Origin: Amycolatopsis sp. 195334CR
Lineage (GTDB): Bacteria; Actinomycetota; Actinomycetes; Mycobacteriales; Pseudonocardiaceae
Length of the DNA stretch: 64,000 nucleotides
Assembly: GCF_017309385.1 (NCBI RefSeq)
Contig: NZ_JAFJMJ010000003.1
Coordinates: forward strand, 744,001 to 808,000
Direction: 5' to 3'
Shown here: positions 25,441-33,424 of the stretch, in pieces
Position numbering within the stretch: position 1 is the stretch's first letter
Layout of the letters: each line of letters starts with the position of its first letter
The notes under the pieces: generated by a model
What the model was told of the DNA's origin: nothing
Database searches by the model: none
Seen by the model: the letters and a program-made list of their open reading frames with translations, nothing else
Translations under genes and position numbers: made by a program

Positions 25441-26298
25441 GTGCGCACTATCGCTCGGCATGACGTTGATGTGCCCAACGCCGAGGAGACCGTCGAGCTT
25501 CTCGGCGCACGCGCCCACGAGGTGCGTGAGGACCTGGAAGAGATTCCGCTCGGTCCAGGTTTCGCGATGTCTCGATCCATGGCCGAGTTCGGTAACCGCT
25601 GCGCGAGCGACCCGAGGGTGGCCCGGTCTGACACCTGGTACGCGCTGGTCCGGGCGATGCAATCGTCCACCGCGCTCTTCCAGGCTGCGAGCAGCACCGG
25701 CGGGGACGTCGAGTTCCGGTTCGGCGACGAGACGATCCGGCGGCAGGCCACCGGTCCGACCACCGACAGCAACGCCGTGAACTGGCTGACCGCGCTCTAC
25801 TTGGCCATGATCTGCCGCGACCGCCCGCGGCTCGACTTGTTGGCGGGCATTTCGTTGAACCTGCTCCGCGAGTCCAGCTACGAGTACGACGAATTTCTCT
25901 ATTCCTGGGTGCACGCTCTCCAGATCCATTGGCGCGGCGAAGAGAACCTGATCGACACCGTGCTGGAGGCGATGAGCGGCACCGACCCCGAGGGGCTGCA
26001 CCGCTTCCAGGCCGCTCCCGTCCTGCAGCAGTACTACCCGCCGATGGAACTGTTCTATCGCTTTACACAGCGCGAAAATGCCGGGTTCAACGACTCACTC
26101 GCCAACGCGCTGGATCTGCACAAGCGATACTGGACCGCCGAAGAAGAACGGGTACGGGACCCCGAGGGCTTCGTCGCGCTAGGACCACTCGCCATCGCCT
26201 GCCTCGCCCACGACGCGGGGGTGACCATCGAGGTCGAGTCGGATTACCTGCCGATCCACCTGCTGGAGGGCACCAGAGTCGGCGAGATGTCGACGTGA
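25441..26298 (+). CDS. Immunity 49 (Imm49) family protein
   Basis: A 285-residue helical protein with the pattern of the Imm49 family: MRTIARHDVDVPNAEETVEL at the start, MAEFGNRCASDPR, NWLTALYLAMICRDRPRLD in the middle, YYPPMELFYRF, and a C-terminus with KRYWTAEEERVRDPEGFVALG. Imm49 proteins protect against a cognate nuclease-type polymorphic toxin. No toxin gene is near; its neighbours are a dead Imm53 gene and IS remnants. The start is a GTG with GAGAG nine bases upstream. It is probably an orphan immunity gene kept against competitors. Confidence 0.8.
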   Translation: MRTIARHDVDVPNAEETVELLGARAHEVREDLEEIPLGPGFAMSRSMAEFGNRCASDPRVARSDTWYALVRAMQSSTALFQAASSTGGDVEFRFGDETIRRQATGPTTDSNAVNWLTALYLAMICRDRPRLDLLAGISLNLLRESSYEYDEFLYSWVHALQIHWRGEENLIDTVLEAMSGTDPEGLHRFQAAPVLQQYYPPMELFYRFTQRENAGFNDSLANALDLHKRYWTAEEERVRDPEGFVALGPLAIACLAHDAGVTIEVESDYLPIHLLEGTRVGEMST

Positions 26299-26422
26299 GC
26301 AACACGCACACGGCCCGCGCCAGAACGCATCGCCCCGCCATCGTCGCTCAGTCTGCCTCCTCCATCCTCGACGTCCGCACATGCCGATGACCGTGCAAAC
26401 GGTGCCCGTGTGAGGTGAGCAG

Positions 26423-26446
26423 TTCGAGACCCGTTCGAGTCTCGAA
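26423..26446 (+). terminator. Hairpin after Imm49 gene
   Basis: TTCGAGAC (26423-26430) and GTCTCGAA (26439-26446) form a perfect eight-pair stem with an eight-base loop, about 125 bases past the Imm49 stop. Confidence 0.45.
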
Positions 26447-26503
26447 GGTGGTGGTTCGCGTGGGGAGTTCCTTGCCAGCCTTCGTTGGGGCCGTCATCGG
26501 CCC

Positions 26504-26620
26504 AAGTGATGTCTCACAATTGGTCTTGTGGCTTACTGGTGGCCATGAGTGCGGTGTTGTCAGCTGACGAACGCGATGTTGCGCAAGTAGGCGATCGTTG
26601 GTGTCGAAATACGGGCCGGT
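26504..26620 (+). mobile_element. Second IS-like end and decayed frame
   Basis: AAGTGATGTCTCAC (26504-26517) matches the sequence at 24951 at most positions and in the same orientation. It is followed by an ATG frame (MSAVLSADERDVAQVGDRW) that soon stops. The remaining sequence to 26926 contains no gene I can support. Confidence 0.3.
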
Positions 26621-26926
26621 GAGCGGCCTCTTGGAGTGATTTCGCGATACACGTCGACGACCGTGCGGAAGGCCTCGATGACTCCACCACTATCCCGTGG
26701 GCCGACTACGCCGAACGTGGCGCACGCCAGTCAGCCATTGGCCTCACGCACCCAGTCTCGGGCGCGGGCGCGACGGTACGGCCCCTTTGTTGGTGCCGAA
26801 CCGTGTCCAGCACCGCACAGCTGCTCATCGTTGGTCCGCCGCACAGTTCTCCCGCGGGTCACGACCTGCACGCGTCCGCGCGGCCGATTTCCTCGTCATC
26901 ACGCCCCGATTTAAGGAGTTCTTGTC

Positions 26927-28036
26927 GTGTCTCAAGTTCACTTCGACGATCATGGCGTTACGCTGTTCACTGGTGACGCCGCCACCGTCCTGGCCGGCCT
27001 GCCCGACGGCTCTGTCGACTGCGTGGTCACCAGCCCTCCGTACTGGGGCTTACGTGACTACGGCACCGCCCGCTGGAGCGGTGGTGCCCCGGCCTGCGCG
27101 CACCTCGCCGACGCCCGGCTTGGGCCCTCCGCTCGATGCCGCCGTTGCGGAGCACGGCGCGCAGACCAGCAACACGGTCTGGAATCCACCCCGCAGGAGT
27201 ACGTCGACCGCCTGCGGGCCGTGTTCAACGAGTTGTCGCGGGTCCTGGTCGGCACCGGCACAGTGTGGTTGAACCTGGGCGATTCCTATGCCGCCGATCC
27301 CCCGGGGCGCACGGCTGGCGGGATGCGGGCGAGCACCTTGGCCGGTTCTTCCGCGGCGGCGCCGCTGCGGGAATCCGTTCGCCGTGCAGGGGTGCGGCGA
27401 ACTCGGGCTCTCCCGCGCAAGAACCTCGTCGGCATGCCCTGGCGTGTGGCGTTCGCGCTGCAAGACGACGGGTGGATTCTGCGCAGCGCCATCGTCTGGC
27501 ACAAACCCAACGCCATGCCCGAACCGGTACACGACCGCGTGTCCACCCGGTACGAAATGGTGTTCATGTTGGCCAAGCAGCAGCACTACTTCTTCAACCT
27601 CGACCCGATCCGGGAACCACTCGCCCGTCCACCCGCCTCCGCACGCCGGGTCGATGGCGACGTGGACGGCAAGTACGCCCGCATCGCACCCTTCTCCGGC
27701 AAGCGGCATGGCCAGGCGATGCGGCCCACCGGGACCCGGCACACCGCGGGAAACCCGCGGGGCAGGAACCCCGGCGATGTCTGGTCCATCACCACCCGCC
27801 CGCTCCGGGAAGCGCACTTCGCCGCCTTCCCGATCGATCTGCCGCTGCGCTGCATCACCGCCGGCTGCCCCGAAGGCGGCACCGTGCTCGACCCGTTCAG
27901 CGGCGCCGCCACCACCGGAATCGCCGCCCGGCAACTCGGCCGTTCCTACGTCGGTATCGACCTGAATCCTGAGTTTCACGAGATCGGATTGCGGCGGCTC
28001 GGCCTGGGCTCTACCAGCGGTAGGTCGGCAGGGTGA
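26927..28036 (+). CDS. Orphan DNA methyltransferase (beta-class, N4-cytosine or N6-adenine)
   Basis: A 369-residue amino-methyltransferase. The catalytic motif TSPPYW is at residues 35-40 and the AdoMet motif DPFSGAATTG starts at about residue 322, the order of the beta class. Between them is an insertion with four cysteines (CAHL, CRRCGARR), a possible zinc-binding recognition segment common in phage and integrative-element enzymes. The GTG start has AAGGAG eight bases upstream. No restriction endonuclease is adjacent, so it is a solitary enzyme that probably protects the mobile element. Confidence 0.85.
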   Translation: MSQVHFDDHGVTLFTGDAATVLAGLPDGSVDCVVTSPPYWGLRDYGTARWSGGAPACAHLADARLGPSARCRRCGARRADQQHGLESTPQEYVDRLRAVFNELSRVLVGTGTVWLNLGDSYAADPPGRTAGGMRASTLAGSSAAAPLRESVRRAGVRRTRALPRKNLVGMPWRVAFALQDDGWILRSAIVWHKPNAMPEPVHDRVSTRYEMVFMLAKQQHYFFNLDPIREPLARPPASARRVDGDVDGKYARIAPFSGKRHGQAMRPTGTRHTAGNPRGRNPGDVWSITTRPLREAHFAAFPIDLPLRCITAGCPEGGTVLDPFSGAATTGIAARQLGRSYVGIDLNPEFHEIGLRRLGLGSTSGRSAG

Positions 28037-28155
28037 CCGGCGGTGCGGCCGGGCCCACCCGATCGGGGGCCTCCGGGCCGAGCACTTCTCCGACTACTCT
28101 TCCGGGCCCGCTCGAAGTCGGCGCGGCCAAGGAAAACGGCAAGGAAGGAGGAACT

Positions 28156-28473
28156 GTGGACGATCCCACCAGCACCCAGGCTTCGGATCTGCCCACGGCG
28201 GTGCGGCAGCTCGCCGAAGCGGTCCACACCCTGGCCGTCGCCGCGCAGCGGGATCCGGACGCGTTGCTCACCGCGGAGCAGGTCGGCAAGTTGCTCGGCT
28301 TGTCACCGCGCACGTTGAAGGATCAGGCGGCGGCCCGGGTGTTTCCGCACCGCAGGTTCGGCAAGCACTACCGGTTCAGCCGCGACGACGTCGCCGAGAT
28401 GGTGCGTCACGCCCGATGCGCATCCCGCATCCCCGACAACTGGAAGGAGAAGAAATGGCCTACGGCGAGCTGA
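28156..28473 (+). CDS. xis: Excisionase/MerR-like helix-turn-helix protein
   Basis: A 105-residue protein. The C-terminal half is a winged helix of the excisionase type (LLTAEQVGKLLGLSPRTLKD, then FGKHYRFSRDDVAEMV), the fold used for site-directed DNA binding. The GTG at 28156 sits behind AGGAGG. The gene overlaps the integrase by 19 bases, the usual excisionase-integrase arrangement in actinomycete integrative elements. Confidence 0.8.
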   Translation: MDDPTSTQASDLPTAVRQLAEAVHTLAVAAQRDPDALLTAEQVGKLLGLSPRTLKDQAAARVFPHRRFGKHYRFSRDDVAEMVRHARCASRIPDNWKEKKWPTAS

Positions 28474-29801
28474 TAGTCAGGGAACCGCCGTTGTGGAGGT
28501 GCCGATTCAAACTGCCCAACGGCACCTGGGGCAGCAAATCAGGGTTTCCCACGAAAGAAGCAGCAGAAGATTGGGGTGACGAGCAGGAAGACCAGATCCG
28601 GCGCAGCGTGTGGAGGGACCCGCGCGAGGGGGAGAAGCCGTTCGACGTCTTCGCCGAGGAGTGGTTCGCCGCGGTGAAACCACGGCTGGAACCAACGACC
28701 GTGGTGAAGTACCGGTCCTACCTGGACAACCAGCTGCTACCGAAGTGGAAGGGGTGGCCGATGGTCGTGATCTACCACGACTACGCCGAGATCGAGAAGT
28801 GGCTGTCCAAGCTGGACGAGAACTACGCCGAATCCTCCGTGGCCTCATACTTCGCGCTGTTCTCCACCATCATGGGCGTCGCCGCTGACCGGGCGAAGAT
28901 CATCCCCGGCAACCCCTGTCGAGGCGTGCGCGTCGGCTCCGGCGACTACGAGGAGGAACGGCTCGTAGTCGCCAGCCCAGTGCAGATCCTGCGGGCCGCG
29001 ATGCGGCTCTACGAGCGCGGGCTCGGCCTCGGCGGGTTCACCCTCTGCCTGCTCGACGGCTACACCGGCGCCCGTTGGGGTGAGCTGGTCGGGCAGCAGC
29101 GCCACGAGTACGACTCGGAACGCCGTCGGATCCGGATCTGTGCGCCGCTCAAGGAGGTGAGCGGGAAAGTGTTCAAGGGCGGCAGCCTCGCCGCGCAATC
29201 CGGTGGAGCAACGTCACACCCCTCCCCCGCGCGGCCAGGACGTCGGCGCGGCAAGGGAAAGAAGGGCCGGACCAAGACACCAGCCGGGACCCGATGGGTG
29301 GATCTGCCGCCGAGTATCGCAGTGTTCTACGAGGAACTGATGGACAGCCACCCGCATCCGTTCGTGCTGTGCACGCCCGAGGGCAAACCGTGGCGGCGGT
29401 CGAACTTCCGCAACCGGCACTGGCGGCCCGTCTGGGATGGACTCGAGGATGGCGACCGGCAAGTTGTCCCGGCGATCTTGCCGGAGTTCACCTTCCATGA
29501 GGGACGTCACAGCCACGCCACCTGGCTCATCGAAGACAACATCCCCGAAGTCGTCCGACGAGCAAGGCTGGGGCAGAAGATGAAGGGCATAGCCCGCGTC
29601 TACGACCACATCACCCCGGAAATGGAACGGGCAGTCATCCAGGCACTCGAACGACGCTGGCTGAACGCACTCAACGCCCTCCGCCCGACCGAGCGGGCCA
29701 AGCTCGGCGAGTGGTTTCCCCACTTAAGGCAGACGAGGCCGGTAGGAGAGCTGGAATCGGCCCTGCGGACCGTCTCCATTTCGTCTCCATTGCGCAAGTA
29801 A
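28455..29801 (+). CDS. int: Tyrosine recombinase/integrase
   Basis: A 448-residue phage-type integrase. After an arm-binding and a SAM-like core domain, the catalytic domain shows Arg207 in TGARWGEL, His348 and Arg351 in FHEGRHSHATWL, and the nucleophile Tyr383 in RVYDHI. The position usually held by a second His (LGH) is LGQ at 372-374. A basic insertion (PARPGRRRGKGKKGRTK) lies near residues 258-274. ATG at 28455 follows AAGGAG. Its 3' end is 50 bases from tRNA-Val, the probable integration target. Confidence 0.92.
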   Translation: MAYGELIVREPPLWRCRFKLPNGTWGSKSGFPTKEAAEDWGDEQEDQIRRSVWRDPREGEKPFDVFAEEWFAAVKPRLEPTTVVKYRSYLDNQLLPKWKGWPMVVIYHDYAEIEKWLSKLDENYAESSVASYFALFSTIMGVAADRAKIIPGNPCRGVRVGSGDYEEERLVVASPVQILRAAMRLYERGLGLGGFTLCLLDGYTGARWGELVGQQRHEYDSERRRIRICAPLKEVSGKVFKGGSLAAQSGGATSHPSPARPGRRRGKGKKGRTKTPAGTRWVDLPPSIAVFYEELMDSHPHPFVLCTPEGKPWRRSNFRNRHWRPVWDGLEDGDRQVVPAILPEFTFHEGRHSHATWLIEDNIPEVVRRARLGQKMKGIARVYDHITPEMERAVIQALERRWLNALNALRPTERAKLGEWFPHLRQTRPVGELESALRTVSISSPLRK

Positions 29802-29802
29802 A

Positions 29803-29834
29803 GCCCCGTCCCTCATGAGGAGGAACAGGGCCTT
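29803..29834. terminator. Imperfect hairpin between integrase and tRNA-Val
   Basis: The sequence from GCCCCGTCCCTC to GAGGAGGAACAGGGC can fold on itself with several mismatches. It lies between the convergent integrase and tRNA cluster and may terminate both. Confidence 0.4.
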
Positions 29835-29850
29835 GACCTGCGAAAACAGA

Positions 29851-29925
29851 TGGTGCGCGATACTGGGATTGAACCAGTGACCTCTTCCGTGTCAGGGAAG
29901 CGCTCTCCCGCTGAGCTAATCGCGC
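29851..29925 (-). tRNA. tRNA-Val (GAC)
   Basis: The minus strand folds as a full cloverleaf: acceptor GCGCGAT/ATCGCGC, D-arm TTAGCTCAGCGGGAGAGC, anticodon loop CTGACAC with anticodon GAC, and T-arm CTGGTTCAATCCCAG. The CCA end is encoded (29853-29851). It is the last gene of a Gly-Cys-Val cluster and lies next to the integrase. Confidence 0.95.
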
Positions 29926-29926
29926 G

Positions 29927-29997
29927 AGGTGGAGACGGGATTCGAACCCGTGTACACGGCTTTGCAGGCCGTTGCCTCGCCTCTCGGCCACTCCACC
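29927..29997 (-). tRNA. tRNA-Cys (GCA)
   Basis: Acceptor GGTGGAG/CTCCACC, T-arm ACGGGTTCGAATCCCGT, anticodon loop CTGCAAA with anticodon GCA, and discriminator U as expected for cysteine. It is one base from tRNA-Val. Confidence 0.95.
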
Positions 29998-30022
29998 GTG
30001 TCAGGCCCGAGTAGGCCTTCCG

Positions 30023-30095
30023 AGCGGACGACGGGACTCGAACCCGCGACCCTCACCTTGGCAAGGTGATGCGCTACCAGCTGCGCTACGTCCGC
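30023..30095 (-). tRNA. tRNA-Gly (GCC)
   Basis: Acceptor GCGGACG/CGTCCGC, anticodon stem CACCT/AGGTG around TTGCCAA with anticodon GCC, T-arm GCGGGTTCGAGTCCCGT, discriminator U. It is first in the minus-strand Gly-Cys-Val cluster. Confidence 0.95.
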
Positions 30096-30216
30096 ATTTC
30101 CCCCGCTTGCTCGGGGTTTCCCTCGCTCGCGGTGTGTGAAGAACTCTAGCCGATGCCCCCGCACCCGGTTACAGGGGGGTGGCCACAACGTTGCCCAGCG
30201 CCCTGAACAGGCGCGA

Positions 30217-30642
30217 TCAGCTCAAATCATTCGGAATCAGGTGGGTCAGCGCGTCGTCGACGTCGACCCACAGGTGTTCGTTGCCGGGCAGCACCACGTC
30301 GTACGTGCGGTCGAGGAAGTCCGCCAGCTCCTGGGCCGACGCCTCGAACATGGCGTGCCCCGACGGCGAGTTCAGCTCGATCAGCACGGACTCGGGATCC
30401 TCCACCGACGGGCGGATCCGGACATCGCCGTCGCCGGCGTCGGCGAGCAGGCCGTCGGCGAGCAGGTCACGTGCGTACACCCACTCGACCCAACCGGCGC
30501 GGCCGGTCCGGAACGCGGCGACGACCGCGTACGGGTCGCGAGTGTCGTAGCGCAGCTCCACCTTGACGGGGACTGCGGGCGTCCGCGGGGCCAGCAGGTC
30601 GAAGACCGCGGTCGAGCGGAGCGTCACGTGATCGTTTCGCAT
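30217..30642 (-). CDS. SsgA/SsgB family sporulation and cell-division regulator
   Basis: A 141-residue SsgA-like protein. Family landmarks are VKVELRYDTRDPYAVVAAF, WVEWVYARDLLADGL, and a C-terminal PGNEHLWVDVDDALTHLI. In streptomycetes SsgB recruits FtsZ to sporulation septa; in other actinomycetes these proteins help position septa. The ATG at 30642 is the family start; GGGTAGG lies upstream. It is not linked to other division genes here and lies beside the tRNA cluster. Confidence 0.9.
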   Translation of the reverse strand: MRNDHVTLRSTAVFDLLAPRTPAVPVKVELRYDTRDPYAVVAAFRTGRAGWVEWVYARDLLADGLLADAGDGDVRIRPSVEDPESVLIELNSPSGHAMFEASAQELADFLDRTYDVVLPGNEHLWVDVDDALTHLIPNDLS

Positions 30643-31068
30643 CGTCCTACCCTTCACTCCTCTCCCGGTCCAGGTTGACCGAGTCGCGACGTTGAGACGT
30701 ACCTGGGCGCCGTGTCGCTCGCGGTTTTGCCGAAGATCACCCGTACGGGGTCATCACGACGACCGCTCACTCCATCATCACCCCTGGCCTCCGGGCCGCC
30801 GCACGCGCCCTGGCTGATCTCCCACGGGTCCATACTGCTCGGTTTGATCCCGCCGCGATAGCGCTGTCGCGCGAATGTCGGAAGTCACCCGGCCGCCGCC
30901 ACCCGCGCAGGGCCACCGCTACCACGTTGTTGTTCGCTCCGTGTCGGCCAGTGAGCGGAACGTGGCGATCCGGAACCACCCGTTTGGCCGGGCGGGGTTC
31001 CGGCTAACGGGACCCCGGTGCGCGGGCCCCCGCGGGGGGTGCGCTACTGTGTTCACACACCGCAAGCG
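30643..31068. other. Non-coding gap upstream of tRNA-Val (CAC)
   Basis: This 426-base stretch separates the SsgA-like gene from tRNA-Val (CAC). I see no gene. TACTGT at 31045-31050 is a plausible -10 box for the tRNA, with a GC-rich stretch before it and no clear -35. Confidence 0.4.
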
Positions 31069-31140
31069 GGGCGATTAGCTCAGCGGGAGAGCGCTTCGTT
31101 CACACCGAAGAGGTCACTGGTTCGATCCCAGTATCGCCCA
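31069..31140 (+). tRNA. tRNA-Val (CAC)
   Basis: Acceptor GGGCGAT/ATCGCCC, anticodon stem CTTCG/CGAAG around TTCACAC with anticodon CAC, T-arm CTGGTTCGATCCCAG, discriminator A. CCA is not encoded. Its D- and T-arm sequence is nearly identical to tRNA-Val (GAC) on the other strand. Confidence 0.95.
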
Positions 31141-31266
31141 CCGCCCAGCTTAGCGAATCAACGGCCCGTCGGCGCAGTTCGTCGACGGGCCGTTGTGCTT
31201 TTCGCGACCAGGATCACCTGCCAGACCCCCGAATGTGGCCCGCGTCATGTCCATTCCCGACTGTCG

Positions 31267-31296
31267 TTGACTTATCGGAAGATATCTTCCTATAGT
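31267..31296 (+). promoter_or_regulatory. PadR promoter with operator in the spacer
   Basis: TTGACT (31267-31272) and TATAGT (31291-31296) are 18 bases apart. The spacer contains the perfect palindrome GGAAGATATCTTCC (31277-31290). The expected start site coincides with the ATG at 31304, so the message is probably leaderless and repressed by its own product. Confidence 0.75.
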
Positions 31297-31303
31297 TGCC
31301 CCC

Positions 31304-31657
31304 ATGCCACGCCGGAAGCCGGGGACCCTGCTGCCGCTCGAGAGCGAGATCCTCGAGGCCGCACTGGGCGCGCAACGCGACGGACACCACACCTTCCACG
31401 GGTTCGCGCTGGCCCAGACCATGCGCGAACAACGCGGCTCGTCCTCGCTGACGGGCCACGGGACGCTCTACAAAGCCCTCGGCAGGCTGGAGGAGTTCGG
31501 CCTGCTGACCTCCGAATGGGAGGACGCGGACGCCGCCGAGGGCCGTCCGCGCCGCCGGCTGTACGAACTCACCCAGCGGGGCGCCCAGGTGGCCGCGCGA
31601 GCCGCCGCCGAGCGGGCCGCCCAGCCCGTGACGCGCATCGCACCGGGGCTGGCGTGA
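31304..31657 (+). CDS. PadR family transcriptional regulator
   Basis: A 117-residue winged-helix protein of the PadR family. The recognition region is FHGFALAQTMREQRGSSSLT, followed by GHGTLYKALGRLEEFGLLTS and a wing GRPRRRLYELTQRG. It starts almost at the predicted transcription start and has no ribosome site, so translation is probably leaderless. The stop overlaps the next gene (GTGA). PadR proteins of this type usually repress themselves and a coupled membrane protein. Confidence 0.9.
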   Translation: MPRRKPGTLLPLESEILEAALGAQRDGHHTFHGFALAQTMREQRGSSSLTGHGTLYKALGRLEEFGLLTSEWEDADAAEGRPRRRLYELTQRGAQVAARAAAERAAQPVTRIAPGLA

Positions 31658-32301
31658 ACCCCGACCGCGTGGCCGCGCTGGTGGCCCGCTGGGTGCGGTT
31701 CTACACCCGCGACCTCCCGGCCCCGATCGCCGAGCGGCGGATCGGCGAGCTCGACGCCGATCTGCACGACCACCTCGCGCACGAACACGCCGGCCGGAAA
31801 TCCAGCACCCGGATCGCGCTCGGCCTGCTGTCGCGGATGGTCCGTGGCCTGCCCGCAGACCTTTCCTGGCGGGGACAACACCTCCAGGACCGGTTCCCCA
31901 CCCTGGAGGAAGCGATGAAGAAGCAGAAGAACGCCTACCGCTCGGCCGTCGGCGTCGCACTCGCGGCCGCGTTGATCCTGTTGTGGGGCATGGGCGCGGT
32001 CGGCCTCATCGGGACCGAAGGCGACAACGCCGACCTGATGTACTTCGGCGTGCTCGCGGTCGGTGCCGCCGGGGCGTTCGTCGCGCGGTTCCAGGCGGCG
32101 GGCATGGCTCGCGCGCTGATCGCCACCGCGGTCGCGCAGGCACTGGTCACCGTGATCGCGCTCCTGGCCGGGAAGCACCAGTCCCCGGCCACCTCGATCG
32201 TCGAACTGGTCGGCCTCAACGGGTTCTTCGTGGTGCTGTTCCTCGGTTCCGCGTGGCTGTTCCACCGGGCCGAACCGAGGAAGCCGCCCGTTCTCCGTTG
32301 A
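31654..32301 (+). CDS. PadR-coupled membrane protein
   Basis: A 215-residue protein. The first 90 residues are soluble and charged (RWVRFYTRDLPAPIAERRIG, then ELDADLHDHLAHEH), resembling the cytoplasmic domain often encoded with PadR regulators. Four hydrophobic helices follow (VGVALAAALILLWGMGAVGL and three more). It overlaps PadR by four bases and is presumably controlled by it. Exact function unknown. Confidence 0.75.
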   Translation: MNPDRVAALVARWVRFYTRDLPAPIAERRIGELDADLHDHLAHEHAGRKSSTRIALGLLSRMVRGLPADLSWRGQHLQDRFPTLEEAMKKQKNAYRSAVGVALAAALILLWGMGAVGLIGTEGDNADLMYFGVLAVGAAGAFVARFQAAGMARALIATAVAQALVTVIALLAGKHQSPATSIVELVGLNGFFVVLFLGSAWLFHRAEPRKPPVLR

Positions 32302-32332
32302 CCGGGGCCGCCGGAAAGCCCAGAGTTGCCCC

Positions 32333-33424
32333 ATGAACCGGGCTCTCGCGGTGCTGACCGGCGGTGCGTACCTCACGCTGGTGATCGGCGCGCTCGCTTC
32401 GCGTGAGCCCCTGTGGGCGATCCCGCTCGGCGCGGTGTTCACCGCCCTCGGCACGGCCGGGTTCCTCTGGGTGCGACGGCGCGAGCGGCTCGGCTGGTCG
32501 ATCGCCTACGTCGCGGTCCAGCTTCCGCTGGCCTACGCGGTGTTCGTCTTCGATCCGGGGGTCGGCGGCACGCTCTTCTTCGTGGTGCTGGTGAGCCAGT
32601 GCGTGCTGCTGCTCCCCCGCCCCGGCACCGCGCTGGTGCTCCTGCTCGTGCCGATGGCGCACGTCGGCATGGCCTGGCACGACGCGCTGCGCGAGGGCAT
32701 CGGCCTGTTCGCCTCGGTGCTGTTCGCCGCGGTCATCACCGAACTGCTGCAACGCGAGCAGCGGACGCGCCGCGAACTCGCCGCGGCGCACGAGCAGCTG
32801 CGCGACTACGCCGCGCAGGCCGAACGCCTTGCCACCGCCCAGGAACGCAACCGCGTGGCCCGCGACATCCACGACGGACTGGGGCATTCGCTGACCGTGG
32901 TGCAGATGCAGGTGAAGGCCGCGCGGGCGGTGTTGCGCGCCGACGCCGCCAAAGCCGACGCCGTGCTCGAGAAGGCGCAGGAACAGGCCGAGGCCGCGCT
33001 GGCCGACGTCCGCCGGTCGGTCAGTTCCCTGCGCGAGCCGCGGTCGATCCCACCGCTGCCCGAGGCGCTGAGCGCGCTGGCCGAGGAAACCTCCGCGGCC
33101 GGGGTGCCCACCGGGGTCACGATTTCCGGTACCGAACGGCCGTTGTCCGACGAAGCCCGCGAGGCGCTCTACCGGACCGCCCAGGAGGGCCTGACCAACG
33201 TCCGCAAGCACGCCGCCGCCACCCGCGCCGAGCTCGCGCTGGACTTCACCGACGGCAAGGTCCGCCTGGCCGTCCACGACGACGGGACCGGGGTGGTGGA
33301 CGGGCGGACGCCGGGCTTCGGCCTGCTGGGACTGCGCGAGCGGGCGGCGGGCCTCGGCGGGCGGCTGAGCTTCGAGCCCGCCAACGGGAAGGGCAGCGAA
33401 CTGAGCATGGAGGTACCGGAATGA
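32333..33424 (+). CDS. NarL-type sensor histidine kinase
   Basis: A 363-residue kinase with about five N-terminal membrane helices and little external sequence, so it may sense the membrane. The HisKA_3 dimerisation box is RNRVARDIHDGLGHSLTVVQ with the phosphorylated His in DIHD. The ATPase domain shows RTAQEGLTNVRKHA and DDGTGV, then GFGLLGLRERAAGLGG. It overlaps the regulator gene by four bases. The downstream genes to 35887 run in the same direction and may be its targets. Confidence 0.92.
   Translation: MNRALAVLTGGAYLTLVIGALASREPLWAIPLGAVFTALGTAGFLWVRRRERLGWSIAYVAVQLPLAYAVFVFDPGVGGTLFFVVLVSQCVLLLPRPGTALVLLLVPMAHVGMAWHDALREGIGLFASVLFAAVITELLQREQRTRRELAAAHEQLRDYAAQAERLATAQERNRVARDIHDGLGHSLTVVQMQVKAARAVLRADAAKADAVLEKAQEQAEAALADVRRSVSSLREPRSIPPLPEALSALAEETSAAGVPTGVTISGTERPLSDEAREALYRTAQEGLTNVRKHAAATRAELALDFTDGKVRLAVHDDGTGVVDGRTPGFGLLGLRERAAGLGGRLSFEPANGKGSELSMEVPE

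Noticed and set aside
26927..28036. Type II restriction-modification system
   Set aside because: Only the methyltransferase is present. Neighbours are an excisionase and an integrase, not an endonuclease.
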